Below, in pieces: positions 1 to 8,200 of a DNA stretch of 64,000 nt. The position numbers were made by a program, and so were the translations under genes. Below the pieces are notes generated by a model. It ran no database searches and had not been told where the DNA came from. It saw only the letters and a list, made by a program, of their open reading frames with translations. This stretch comes from G963701675 sp963701675 (GTDB lineage Bacteria; Planctomycetota; Planctomycetia; Gemmatales; Gemmataceae): assembly GCA_963701675.1 (NCBI GenBank), contig OY969623.1, positions 6,448,001 to 6,512,000 on the forward strand, read 5' to 3'. Numbering within the stretch: position 1 is the stretch's first letter; each line of letters opens with the position of its first letter.

Positions 1-1389
1 GTTGAGACCGTTCGCTTGCTTGAGCCGGAGTTTATGAAGGAGTACATCGGCGACCCGAAAGAAAAGCTGATGAATCTCATGGACCCGGCGAGTCCGATCA
101 TGTCCGGCGTCGTGCAGAATCAAGACTCGTACATGAAAGGCAAGATCGCCCAGCGCTGGTACTACGACCGCATCGAAGGGATTCTCGAGGACTGCTTCGA
201 GCAGTTCTATCTGAAGACCGGACGGCGTTACAGCTTTGTCGAGCCCTACCGATGCGACGACGCGGAGTTTATCCTCGTCGGCATGGGCTGCTACATGGAG
301 ACGGCCAAAGTCACCGTCGACTACCTCCGCGAGAAAGGCGTTGCGGCTGGGTGTCTCAATGTCTGCGTCTTTCGGCCATTTCCTGCGCGGCAGATTGTTG
401 AAGCCTTGCGAAACTGCATCGCGTTCACGGTGTACGAACGGCTCGACGATCCGATGTCGACCACAGGCAACCATCTAACGCGCGAAATCAAGGCCGCCTT
501 TTGCGACGCAGTCTTGGGCGTGAACGGCCAGGAAAAGACCGGCCGAGTACCAAGCGTTTATCACGGCGCCGCCGGGCTGGGCAGCCGCGATGTTCGCCCC
601 GGTGACATCATCGCTACCTTCGAGAACATGATGAAACCGGCCGGGCAGCATTTCTTCTGCGTCGGCATCGATCATCCACTTGCCCTGGTACGCGATGATG
701 ACCCGGACCTGCGGCCCGAAGGCGGTTTCTCGATGCGTGGCCATTCCGTGGGCGGCTTCGGCTCGGTGACCACCAACAAGGTCATCGCCACCATCGCCGG
801 CAATGTCTTCGGCAAAGACGTGCAGGCATATCCCAAGTACGGCTCGGAGAAGAAGGGACTGCCGACGACGTATTACCTGACCATCGCGGACTCGCACATC
901 ATGATGCACAGCGAGCTCGAACACGTCGATCTCTTGTGCATCAACGATCCGACAGCGATGCTCAGTCCGCTCACGATGGAAGGCCTGCAGGCTGGCGGCG
1001 CGATCTTCATGCAGTCGCCGTACGCGGAACCCGCCGATGTCTGGGGGCACATTCCCGAGCACAACAAGCAACTCATTCGTGACCGCAAACTTCGAGTGTT
1101 CTACTGCGACATGGTGAAGATTGCCCGCGAAGTCGCCAGCGAACCGGACTTGCAGATGCGTATGCAAGGCATCGTACTGCTCGGCGCCTTTCTCAAATTG
1201 ACGCCGTATTCGAAACAGAGCAAGATGACGGATGAAGAGCTATATGCGGGCGTCGAAAAGGCGCTCACCAAATACTTCGGCAAACGCGGCGGCCAGGTCG
1301 TCCAGGAAAACCTGCATTGCGTCAAGCGCGGCTTCAGTGAGATGCGTGAGATCGCGCCGGCGGTGATTGAGGGGGGCAATTCCAAATGA
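1..1389 (+). CDS. Pyruvate/2-oxoacid:ferredoxin oxidoreductase, alpha/gamma part (5' end outside window)
   Basis: The reading frame is open from base 1, so the N-terminus (TPP-domain I of the alpha part) lies outside the window. The first ~150 visible residues match the alpha domain II region, and ~residues 210-400 match the gamma domain, with the Gly-rich stretch FSMRGHSVGGFGS followed by YGSEKKGLPTTYY and CINDP. The enzyme family oxidatively decarboxylates pyruvate or a related 2-oxoacid to acyl-CoA and reduces ferredoxin in the cytoplasm. The catalytic TPP and Fe-S part is the separate gene at 1934. The architecture is that of a single-chain PFOR cut into two polypeptides. The stop codon overlaps the ATG of a small antitoxin gene by 4 bases. 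The substrate (pyruvate rather than 2-oxoglutarate) is inferred. Confidence 0.85.
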   Translation, partial: VETVRLLEPEFMKEYIGDPKEKLMNLMDPASPIMSGVVQNQDSYMKGKIAQRWYYDRIEGILEDCFEQFYLKTGRRYSFVEPYRCDDAEFILVGMGCYMETAKVTVDYLREKGVAAGCLNVCVFRPFPARQIVEALRNCIAFTVYERLDDPMSTTGNHLTREIKAAFCDAVLGVNGQEKTGRVPSVYHGAAGLGSRDVRPGDIIATFENMMKPAGQHFFCVGIDHPLALVRDDDPDLRPEGGFSMRGHSVGGFGSVTTNKVIATIAGNVFGKDVQAYPKYGSEKKGLPTTYYLTIADSHIMMHSELEHVDLLCINDPTAMLSPLTMEGLQAGGAIFMQSPYAEPADVWGHIPEHNKQLIRDRKLRVFYCDMVKIAREVASEPDLQMRMQGIVLLGAFLKLTPYSKQSKMTDEELYAGVEKALTKYFGKRGGQVVQENLHCVKRGFSEMREIAPAVIEGGNSK

Positions 1390-1610
1390 GCTCCGAAATG
1401 CACCCTTTCGGCGATCTAAGTCCGACGGAAAAGTTCCAACTATTGGAGGCGCTCTGGGACGATCTCGCGTCGACTCCGGAGGATGTTCCGGTCCATGATT
1501 GGCAGGCAAGCGAACTCGACAGGAGAAGGGCAAATCTTCTGAATGCGCCGGATTCGGGGCTTTCCTGGGACGAAGTCAAACGCCGGGTCAGGAGCCGGTA
1601 TGGCCGCTGA
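1386..1610 (+). CDS. Putative addiction-module antitoxin (TIGR02574-like)
   Basis: A 74-residue acidic protein. It has the pattern seen in the small addiction-module component family: LSPTEKFQLLEALWDDLAS near the N-terminus, a middle helix with SELDRRRANL, and SWDEVKRRVRSRYGR at the end. The gene starts inside the stop of the preceding oxidoreductase gene (ATGA overlap) and overlaps the downstream toxin gene by 11 bases, so the two are translationally coupled. In the family such proteins bind and neutralise a RelE/ParE toxin and repress their own promoter. No separate promoter is visible, so it may be expressed with the oxidoreductase genes. Confidence 0.8.
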   Translation: MSSEMHPFGDLSPTEKFQLLEALWDDLASTPEDVPVHDWQASELDRRRANLLNAPDSGLSWDEVKRRVRSRYGR

Positions 1611-1899
1611 GCTGGTGATCGCACCAGAAGCCGAAGAGGATATTGCGGAAGCCTACGCTTGGTACGAAGGGAAAAAGGAAGGTCTGGGGGAACGATTTCT
1701 GGAGAGTGTCGACCGGACGATCCAAGCAATTTGTCGCTCGCCTCTAATGCACCAGACGGTCCGTAAGAATTATCGAAGAAGCTTGGTTTCTCGATTTCCG
1801 TATGCGGTTTTCTATGAGTTCGAGAACGACGTGGTCACTGTTTATTGCGTGTTTCACACTTCACAAGATCCGATGAAATGGCGCAAACGATTACCCTAG
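1600..1899 (+). CDS. RelE/ParE-family toxin
   Basis: A 99-residue protein. The ATG at 1600 is chosen over an upstream in-frame ATG (1543) because the family consensus begins there (AAELVIAPEAEEDIAEAYAWYE). The rest has the RelE/ParE order: a helical hairpin with GLGERFLESVDRTIQAI, then RRSLVSRFPYAVFYEF and VVTVYCVFHTSQDP, the beta strands carrying the usual Arg/Tyr/His positions. Known members are either ribosome-dependent mRNA nucleases (RelE) or gyrase poisons (ParE); the sequence does not decide which. It ends 34 bases before the start chosen for the oxidoreductase beta gene, so the TA pair sits inside that operon. Confidence 0.85.
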   Translation: MAAELVIAPEAEEDIAEAYAWYEGKKEGLGERFLESVDRTIQAICRSPLMHQTVRKNYRRSLVSRFPYAVFYEFENDVVTVYCVFHTSQDPMKWRKRLP

Positions 1900-1933
1900 A
1901 ACCGTTGGTGTGAATCTCCGAACGGAGCTATTA

Positions 1934-3583
1934 ATGCATACGTTAGACAGCCCTACGAAGCCTTCCATGAACGACGCTCACGAGCGCGATCCGTTCAATA
2001 ACAACAGCTACGGCACGCTCGTCGATCATGGCTACAAGATGGTGAGCCTGCCCGTCCTCGATGTGACGGATTTCAACGAGCGCATCATCCGTGCATACGA
2101 GGAAGGTTGGGGTGAACGCGACTTGCCGGCCGACTTAACCGTGGCCCGCTCGCTCATCCCTGCGGGCACGGCAACGCTGCGCGACTTCAGCAACATCGCT
2201 CCGGAGATCCCGGAATACATCCCCTCCAACTGCACCGGCTGCATGGACTGCGTCACGGAATGTCCGGACACGGCGATTCTCGGCAAGGTCCTGTCAGAAA
2301 CCGAGTGGGAGGAAAAGCTCAAGGCCATTCCCGAAGTCGATCGGGAGATGTATCGCGAGCAATGGTCAAAGACCAAGAAGTACTACGAGGCGGGAAAGAA
2401 AAAAGTCGGCGTCGGCGGCATGTTCCAGATCATTATCGATCCTTCGAAATGCAAGGGGTGTGCCGAGTGTGTGACCGTGTGCGACGACGACGCACTCAAG
2501 ATGATCAACAAGACAGACGACATCATGGTGAAGTCGCGGAAGACGCACCGCTACTTCAAGAACATCGGCCCTTCCAACGACAAATACATCAACGACAGCT
2601 TGCTCATCGACATGATGCTCAAGGAGCAAACGCACCTCTATGTCGGCGGGGCCGGCTCGTGTGCCGGCTGCGGCGAAGGCACCGCCCTTCGCATGCTTTG
2701 CTCGGCGACTGGCTCGAAGTTCGGCGATCAGTGGGGCCTGGTCGCGGCGACCGGCTGCAACACCGTTTACACCTCGACGTATCCGTACAATCCGTACCTC
2801 GTGCCGTGGACGAATTCTCTCTTCGAGAATGCTCCCGCGTATGCTCTCGGCGTCCGTATGCGTTGGGACCAGATGGGCTGGCAAGGTCGGCCGCTCTGGT
2901 GCATTGGCGGCGACGGGGCAATGTTTGATATCGGTTTCCAGGCACTCTCACGCGTCCTCGCCAGCGGCATGCCGATCAAGTTGTTCGTGCTCGACACGCA
3001 AGTGTATTCGAACACCGGCGGCCAGGCGTCGACAGCGAGCTACACAGGGCAGAACACCAAGATGTCGGTCCACGGCAAGAGCTTCGGCGGCAAACAGGAG
3101 CGGCGTAAGGAAATCGCCCAGATCGCGATGATGCATCCGCGCACCTATGTCGCACAGACGACATGCGCTCACATCAATCACTTTTACAAAGCAGTCCTCG
3201 GCGCCCTAGAATTCGACGGGCCCGCGATCGTTTGTTGCTACACGACCTGCCAACCGGAACACGGCGTGGCCGACAACATGGCCGGCGAACAGGCGCGTCT
3301 AGCCGTTGACAGCCGGGCGTTTCCACTCCTCATCTACGATCCGCGCAAGGGAGAAAAGATCAAGGAACGGCTATCCCTTCAGGGCAATCCGGCGATGAAA
3401 GATGATTGGTTCAAGAATCCGAAGACTAGCGAAGAAGTGACGTTCATCGATTTCGCCCGCAGCGAAGGCCGTTTCGCAAAACACTTCGACAAAGACGGCA
3501 ATGCGTCGGAACTCCTGACCTGGGCTAAACAAGAACGGCTCGAGAACTGGCATTTGCTGCAGGAGCTCGCGGGATTGCGGTAA
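1934..3583 (+). CDS. Pyruvate/2-oxoacid:ferredoxin oxidoreductase, ferredoxin plus beta (TPP) part
   Basis: The protein has 549 residues from the ATG at 1934, chosen over a GTG at 1910 because GGAG lies 6 bases upstream. Domains in order: an N-terminal linker; two 4Fe-4S motifs, CTGCMDCVTECP at ~100 and CKGCAECVTVCDDD at ~173 (the second lacks the usual Pro after the last Cys); SCAGCGEGTALRML, which supplies Cys ligands of the proximal cluster in PFORs; and the TPP/Mg motif GDGAMFDIGFQALSR beginning at ~327 and ending with NTGGQAS. It pairs with the alpha/gamma gene at the window start. This is the catalytic subunit that moves electrons from hydroxyethyl-TPP through the Fe-S clusters to external ferredoxin. 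All key motifs look intact. Confidence 0.9.
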   Translation: MHTLDSPTKPSMNDAHERDPFNNNSYGTLVDHGYKMVSLPVLDVTDFNERIIRAYEEGWGERDLPADLTVARSLIPAGTATLRDFSNIAPEIPEYIPSNCTGCMDCVTECPDTAILGKVLSETEWEEKLKAIPEVDREMYREQWSKTKKYYEAGKKKVGVGGMFQIIIDPSKCKGCAECVTVCDDDALKMINKTDDIMVKSRKTHRYFKNIGPSNDKYINDSLLIDMMLKEQTHLYVGGAGSCAGCGEGTALRMLCSATGSKFGDQWGLVAATGCNTVYTSTYPYNPYLVPWTNSLFENAPAYALGVRMRWDQMGWQGRPLWCIGGDGAMFDIGFQALSRVLASGMPIKLFVLDTQVYSNTGGQASTASYTGQNTKMSVHGKSFGGKQERRKEIAQIAMMHPRTYVAQTTCAHINHFYKAVLGALEFDGPAIVCCYTTCQPEHGVADNMAGEQARLAVDSRAFPLLIYDPRKGEKIKERLSLQGNPAMKDDWFKNPKTSEEVTFIDFARSEGRFAKHFDKDGNASELLTWAKQERLENWHLLQELAGLR

Positions 3584-3606
3584 CAAGGCGGCTCACGGGT
3601 TAGCGC

Positions 3607-3924
3607 ATGACCACCCCGCTCGCGACCCACGACTACACACCCGGAAACCTCGACCTCGCGCTGGAGTTTCTCAAACGCACCCGTGCCGAACTGCGCCAAC
3701 TGCGGAAAGTTCGCGTTTGGCGAGATCGGCTTCACGTCATTGACGTGAACAAGGATTTCTTTGAAGTTCGCGGCGTTGGTTACGACAACCCGGACATCGT
3801 TCCCATCCTCCGTGCGGTGAATACCGCGTTCAATCCCAAGACGATCGCTGAACCGACCACGGCCGAGTACAAGGAATTCGACACCGGCAGAAGACATCCG
3901 TGGGCGGAAGACCGGGTGATGTGA
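3607..3924 (+). CDS. Hypothetical protein, 105 aa
   Basis: I do not recognise a family. The product is a soluble, charged protein with no signal peptide or membrane segment: a Leu/Arg-rich helix around residues 15-35 (FLKRTRAELRQLRKVRVWRD) followed by beta-like RLHVIDVNKDFFEVRGVGYD and a basic and acidic tail. It begins 23 bases after the oxidoreductase beta gene on the same strand and may be part of that transcript. Codon use looks like that of its neighbours, which supports a real gene. Confidence 0.55.
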   Translation: MTTPLATHDYTPGNLDLALEFLKRTRAELRQLRKVRVWRDRLHVIDVNKDFFEVRGVGYDNPDIVPILRAVNTAFNPKTIAEPTTAEYKEFDTGRRHPWAEDRVM

Positions 3925-3960
3925 GCCGCGGGTAAGGCGGCCGCGAGACTTGCGGCCAGG

Positions 3961-4269
3961 TCACGGCGACATGAGCATTACGCCCTTGATGAAGACTAGC
4001 GGGCGATCTTCGCATACCGCGAAATGGACGGAAACCGGAGATACAAGCACTAGCCGGACTTGCATCCGTAGTTCCGGCAAACGGTAAAGCGGTTCTCCCA
4101 GCGCCTGCGGATTCGATTCGAGGTGTTCGACAATGCGGCGAAGGGCTGCCGACATTTGCGGGCCTCGACCTTCGCGCGTTGCGCGACGGTGAGCGCGTCG
4201 AATTTCGGCAGTGATCGCAGCCGAACAGTGGACATTGAAACGCCCCGCGCCGCTATCTGGGTCGACCAT
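3961..4269 (-). CDS. Putative toxin of a TA-like pair (RelE-like)
   Basis: A 102-residue protein in an operon with, and overlapping by 17 bases, the upstream 75-aa gene. After a short N-terminal stretch there is a helix ending ALRRIVEHLESNPQALGEPL, then YRLPELRMQVRLVLVSPVSV, FAVCEDRPLVFIKGVMLM. The alternation of a helical pair followed by three or four beta strands, ending near a hydrophobic strand, is like compact RelE/ParE folds, and the gene pair has the size and overlap of a TA module. The catalytic residues are not obvious, so the toxin role is inferred. A convergent small gene (3607-3924) ends 36 bases away. Confidence 0.5.
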   Translation of the reverse strand: MVDPDSGAGRFNVHCSAAITAEIRRAHRRATREGRGPQMSAALRRIVEHLESNPQALGEPLYRLPELRMQVRLVLVSPVSVHFAVCEDRPLVFIKGVMLMSP

Positions 4270-4480
4270 TCTTGATTTTTGTCTTGCGTTTGGCTGCCTC
4301 TCGATCGAGCGCTTTCAGTTCCGCGAGCACCTGCCGCGCTGGAATTCCTTCCTCAATCTCGGTATAACGCTGCAGGTCTGCCGCCGTGAATGCCCGCCGC
4401 GCTCTGGCATAGAGCGTCTTCAAGGTGTCCCCTTTCTTGACGCGCAGAATTCGAACACGGGCTTTTTTCGCTTCGGCCAT
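4253..4480 (-). CDS. Small protein, probable antitoxin partner
   Basis: A 75-residue basic/charged protein starting at the ATG at 4480; an upstream in-frame start at 4555 is rejected because the extra residues read through the promoter-like region. It contains LRVKKGDTLKTLYARARRAF, then TAADLQRYTEIEEGIPARQV and a Lys-rich tail. It overlaps the downstream 102-aa gene by 17 bases. The arrangement, small charged protein first and RelE-like protein second, suggests an antitoxin, but no DNA-binding fold is evident. A TATAAT box lies 40 bases upstream on the same strand. Confidence 0.5.
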   Translation of the reverse strand: MAEAKKARVRILRVKKGDTLKTLYARARRAFTAADLQRYTEIEEGIPARQVLAELKALDREAAKRKTKIKNGRPR

Positions 4481-4519
4481 GATTAGTTTCCTTCGTTTGG
4501 CGCAACTAGGCCACCCTCG

Positions 4520-4525
4520 ATTATA
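4520..4525 (-). promoter_or_regulatory. -10-like TATAAT upstream of TA-like pair
   Basis: The minus strand reads TATAAT here, 40 bases before the ATG at 4480. It is a perfect match to the sigma-70 -10 consensus in an otherwise GC-rich region. No clear -35 box is visible at the usual spacing. Confidence 0.4.
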
Positions 4526-4600
4526 CCCGACGCAAACTTCAGTCCCTAATCCCAATTTTTCCCTCGCCTTTCGACCTTCCGTGTCTCCATAATAGGCCGC

Positions 4601-5203
4601 ATGAACTCATGCGGTTTTCGGGACATCGTGCGCAAGGCTCAGGCGGGTGACACCGGAGCCTTGGACGAACTGTTCCGCTTCGCCCGGCCGGTCGTCGAGC
4701 GGATCGTCCGAGCCCGGACCACGCCGCCGAACGAGAGCGTCAACGATCACGTGCAGAACACCTGTGCGCGGATCTTCGAGAAGCTCGACCAGTTTGACGG
4801 AGCGCGGACCGTTTCGGACGATGAGCAATGCATCGCAGTTTTCGTCGGCTGGGTCCGGCAAGTAACGCTCTCGGTATTGGCCAACGCCCCGCGCGGCCGG
4901 GAACGGTTCCGCAAAGTCCGCATCGAGCCGGCGGGTTCGACCAACACACCAGGCAACGACCCGCCGGCGCCCGATGGAACGCCCAGCACCTACGCTCGTG
5001 CGGACGAGGAGTCCAAGCTGGTTCTCGCCGCGGTTGATGCGCTGCCGGATCCGATCAACCGCGAGATTGTAAAGTTGCGGTTTTTCGACGGCCTGTCGCT
5101 GCGGGAAATCACCGAGCAACTGTCGTTGACCTACGACGTGGTCCGCGAACGATACAAGACCAGCATGCGCCGGCTGCGGCGGGAACTGGAAAGTTTGGAA
5201 TAA
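4601..5203 (+). CDS. ECF-type RNA polymerase sigma factor
   Basis: A 200-residue protein. Region 2 spans ~residues 10-85, with AGDTGALDELFRFARPVVER and the helix NDHVQNTCARIFEKLDQF. A Pro/Gly-rich linker follows (~115-140), then region 4 at ~145-198 (DPINREIVKLRFFDGLSLREI and the HTH-like EQLSLTYDVVRERYKTSMRRL). Region 3 is absent, as in ECF factors. It directly precedes the transmembrane kinase at 5289, a pairing known from planctomycete ECF groups linked to Ser/Thr kinases. The inference is that phosphorylation or another kinase-dependent signal controls it; there is no anti-sigma gene. A nonamer inverted repeat fills the gap to the kinase. Confidence 0.85.
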   Translation: MNSCGFRDIVRKAQAGDTGALDELFRFARPVVERIVRARTTPPNESVNDHVQNTCARIFEKLDQFDGARTVSDDEQCIAVFVGWVRQVTLSVLANAPRGRERFRKVRIEPAGSTNTPGNDPPAPDGTPSTYARADEESKLVLAAVDALPDPINREIVKLRFFDGLSLREITEQLSLTYDVVRERYKTSMRRLRRELESLE

Positions 5204-5212
5204 TTCAATCGA

Positions 5213-5277
5213 CTCTGCGGTCTCCGCGCTCTCCGCGGTTAGGCAAGCAAACCGCCGAGATCGCAGAGATCGCGGAG
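5213..5277. repeat. Inverted nonamer tandem repeat (3 + 3 units)
   Basis: The left arm (5213-5239) reads as three nonamers, CTCTGCGGT, CTCCGCGCT and CTCCGCGGT. After an 11-base loop the right arm (5251-5277) is its reverse complement with 5 mismatches in 27. It can form a long hairpin in the 85-bp gap between the sigma factor and kinase genes, and may attenuate or stabilise that transcript. The design (short tandem units arranged as inverted arms) is the same as that of the heptamer loci elsewhere in the window. Confidence 0.75.
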
Positions 5278-5288
5278 AAAATTCCGGC

Positions 5289-8200
5289 ATGAACGATCCG
5301 ATCAGTATCGACGACGCCGAACTCCTCTCGGAGGACATCGCCGAGGAATACCTGGAACACCTTCACGCCGGCAATGCGCCGGACCGCGCTCGCTGGCTCG
5401 ATGCGCACCCTGACATAGCAGAAGTCCTCAACCGCCACTTGTCGGTTATCGAACGCATCCACCGCACGGCACAAGAGTCGAATGGCACCTCAACAGCGCT
5501 CGGCGCGGGTCTCCCGACCCCGCCGCCCGACCACATTGGCCGCTACGCAATTCTCGAAGTCCTCGGCCGTGGCGCATGCGGCACCGTGTATCATGCATAC
5601 GATCCAAAATTCGATCGCGATGTCGCCCTTAAGGTCCTCCGCCCTGACCTGGCCGCCGATCCGCAATACGGTTCGCGCTTCCGCCGTGAAGCCCGCATCG
5701 CCGCCCAACTGCGACACCCTCATATCGTCCCGGTTCACGCATCCGGCGAAGAAGATGGCCGAGTTTATCTGGACATGGCCTTCATCCCTGGCGAATCACT
5801 CGAAGAGCGGCTAGCCGCCGGTCCTCTCTCGTTCGCCGACGCCGCCGACCTTGTCGAAAAACTCGCCGACGCCCTGCATTACGCCCATTCGCAAGGGATC
5901 ATCCATCGGGATGTGAAGCCAAGCAACATTCTGTTGGAGGGGTCAGGGGCCAGGGGCCAGGGGTCAGGAGTCAGAAGTCAGGATCAGGGATCAGAGTCTT
6001 CACTGACCCCTGACCCCTGGCCCCTGACCCCTGTTCTCACCGACTTCGGCCTCGCCCGCCGCGCCGCTGGGGAAGCGTCGTTGACCGAGCACGGCCAGGT
6101 CATCGGCACCCTGGCCTACATGCCGCCGGAACAAGCCCAGGGCGGCGGTCACCAGGCCGACGCCCGCAGCGATGTCTACAGCCTCGGCGCCGTGCTGTAT
6201 CGCTTGCTCAGCGGCCGTGTGCCGTTTCCGGATGACGGGTCATTCGTTTCACAGATTCACCGCATCGTGCACCACGAACCACCGACACCACGCACGGTGA
6301 ACCGCGCAGTGCCGCGCGACCTGGAGACAATCTGTTTGAAAGCGATGGCCAAGGATCCGGCCGACCGCTTCACGACGGCGGCGGCGATGGCGGATGAGCT
6401 GCGGCGGTGGCGGAAGGATGAATCGCTGACAATACGGCCGCCGACGTGGTGGGAGAAAGGGCGGCGCTGGGCGCGGCGGAACAGGGCGGTAGCGAATGTT
6501 ACGTTCGCTGCGGCAGTGCTGGTCGTGGCTGTCGGATTCCTGGCCCTGCTCGCCTGGCGCAACGCTGTGCTCGAAACCCGCACAAACGCCGAGGCCCAAT
6601 ACATCAGGCTACTTTACCAGGCTAGACAACGCATTCTCACACCGATTGTCGGTCGCCGTGTGGAAGGACAACGCCTTCTAGAATCGGTGAAAGTACACGG
6701 TGCGAGGATGCAAGATGCTGCAAGACGCCATCATCTCGACCTAGTGGCGCGATCGCTCTACGCAATGTCGTTAGGGGTACCGGACTTCGTTGCGAAGGAG
6801 GCCGACACTGTTAAGCTTCCAGAGGTGTTCTGGAAAATGTGGCCAATCGCGCTACATCCCGACGGGAAGGTGATGGTCATCGGCACATACAACGGGCCGG
6901 TGCGTTGGGATCGTGGTGGTTCGCCAAACTTGCCCCCCGATTTGGATCCGAATCTACATCGCCCGCGAATTGCGTTCAGTCCTGAAGGTAACTATCTCGC
7001 TTTCGCGCCGGAGGCAGGTGGCCTGATCCTCTACCCAGGCGACGTAGACACGACCCCAATCGCCAAATGGGCTTCGACAAAGAATGGTACGGTACAGACC
7101 ATCGGCTTTCATCCTGACGGACGTGCCGTGTCGCTGCTTTGCAGCGATGGGACGATCCAATGGCTTTCGGTACCGAATCTAAACGAGGCGTCTGTGTGGC
7201 CCAGCGATTCGACACTTGGGGAGGTGACGGTAGCCGCATTCTCACCCGACGCCTCGCAAATTGCGGTCGGGGACGCAAGCGGCAACGTACGGGTACGATT
7301 CAGAGACGGCAAACCCATGAAGGTTCACTCTGCCAGCGATGACGCAACGCAGGTGGAGTCATTGGCTTGGTCGCCAGACGCCAAACTTCTTGCCGTCGGC
7401 AGGCGCGACGGCACTGTGGAACTCTGTGAAGCCGACAACGGAAGAATCCGCTGGCGAGGATCCATTTCCGCTACGGGTGTTAGCAATCTGGTCTTTGATC
7501 CCTTGGGCCGTTGGCTTCTGGGCGGCTGGAGGCATTCCACGCTAAGAACGTGGGACGTGGCGAGCGGCCGCCAGGTCCTGACACTGGATTATTCCACTCC
7601 AATGGGATTCTCGCGTGACGGTAGGACGTTGGCTGTGGGCAATCAAATGAATGCGGCATTCGTGGAAATGGTCCCGCCCGCAACCGTGTGCCCTCTTTCC
7701 GGCCATCGGCGCGCTGTCGAGCATTTGGCTTGGAGCCGAAATGAGCGATTCCTGGTTTCGCTGGATTCCTCATACGAAATTCGTGTTTGGGACCTGGAGC
7801 GTGGCACTTCAATCATGGCCGTTCCGGCGCCACGTAGCGATTCTCAGTTTTTTCCAATGAACGCCCGGGTTGGAATCACTGATGACGGTGCTGTGGTTGC
7901 GTACGCAAGCGCCGGAACCAACGATTCTCACGCCTACATGTACGATGTGGCATCAGGGCACGTGCTCGGCAGCTGGCTGTTGCCAGGCGGTTTTGAATCG
8001 ATGGCGTTCAATGGAAAGGCGTTCGTGCTCGTGCGCGAGGAGTGTGCTTCAGCCGACGCGCCGCGGCAGAGCATCGTCTACGAATGGGCGATAGGACATG
8101 AACCTCAAAAGCTGCATGCGTTGCGCGAAAGTGAAGCCGGCGACCAGCTAGGGTATTTCGCTAGTGAATTGACTCCGGACGCTCGCTATTTCCGATGGTG

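Noticed and set aside
4607..5338. 243-codon minus-strand frame opposite the ECF sigma gene
   Set aside because: Antisense shadow; the plus-strand frame has complete sigma regions 2 and 4.
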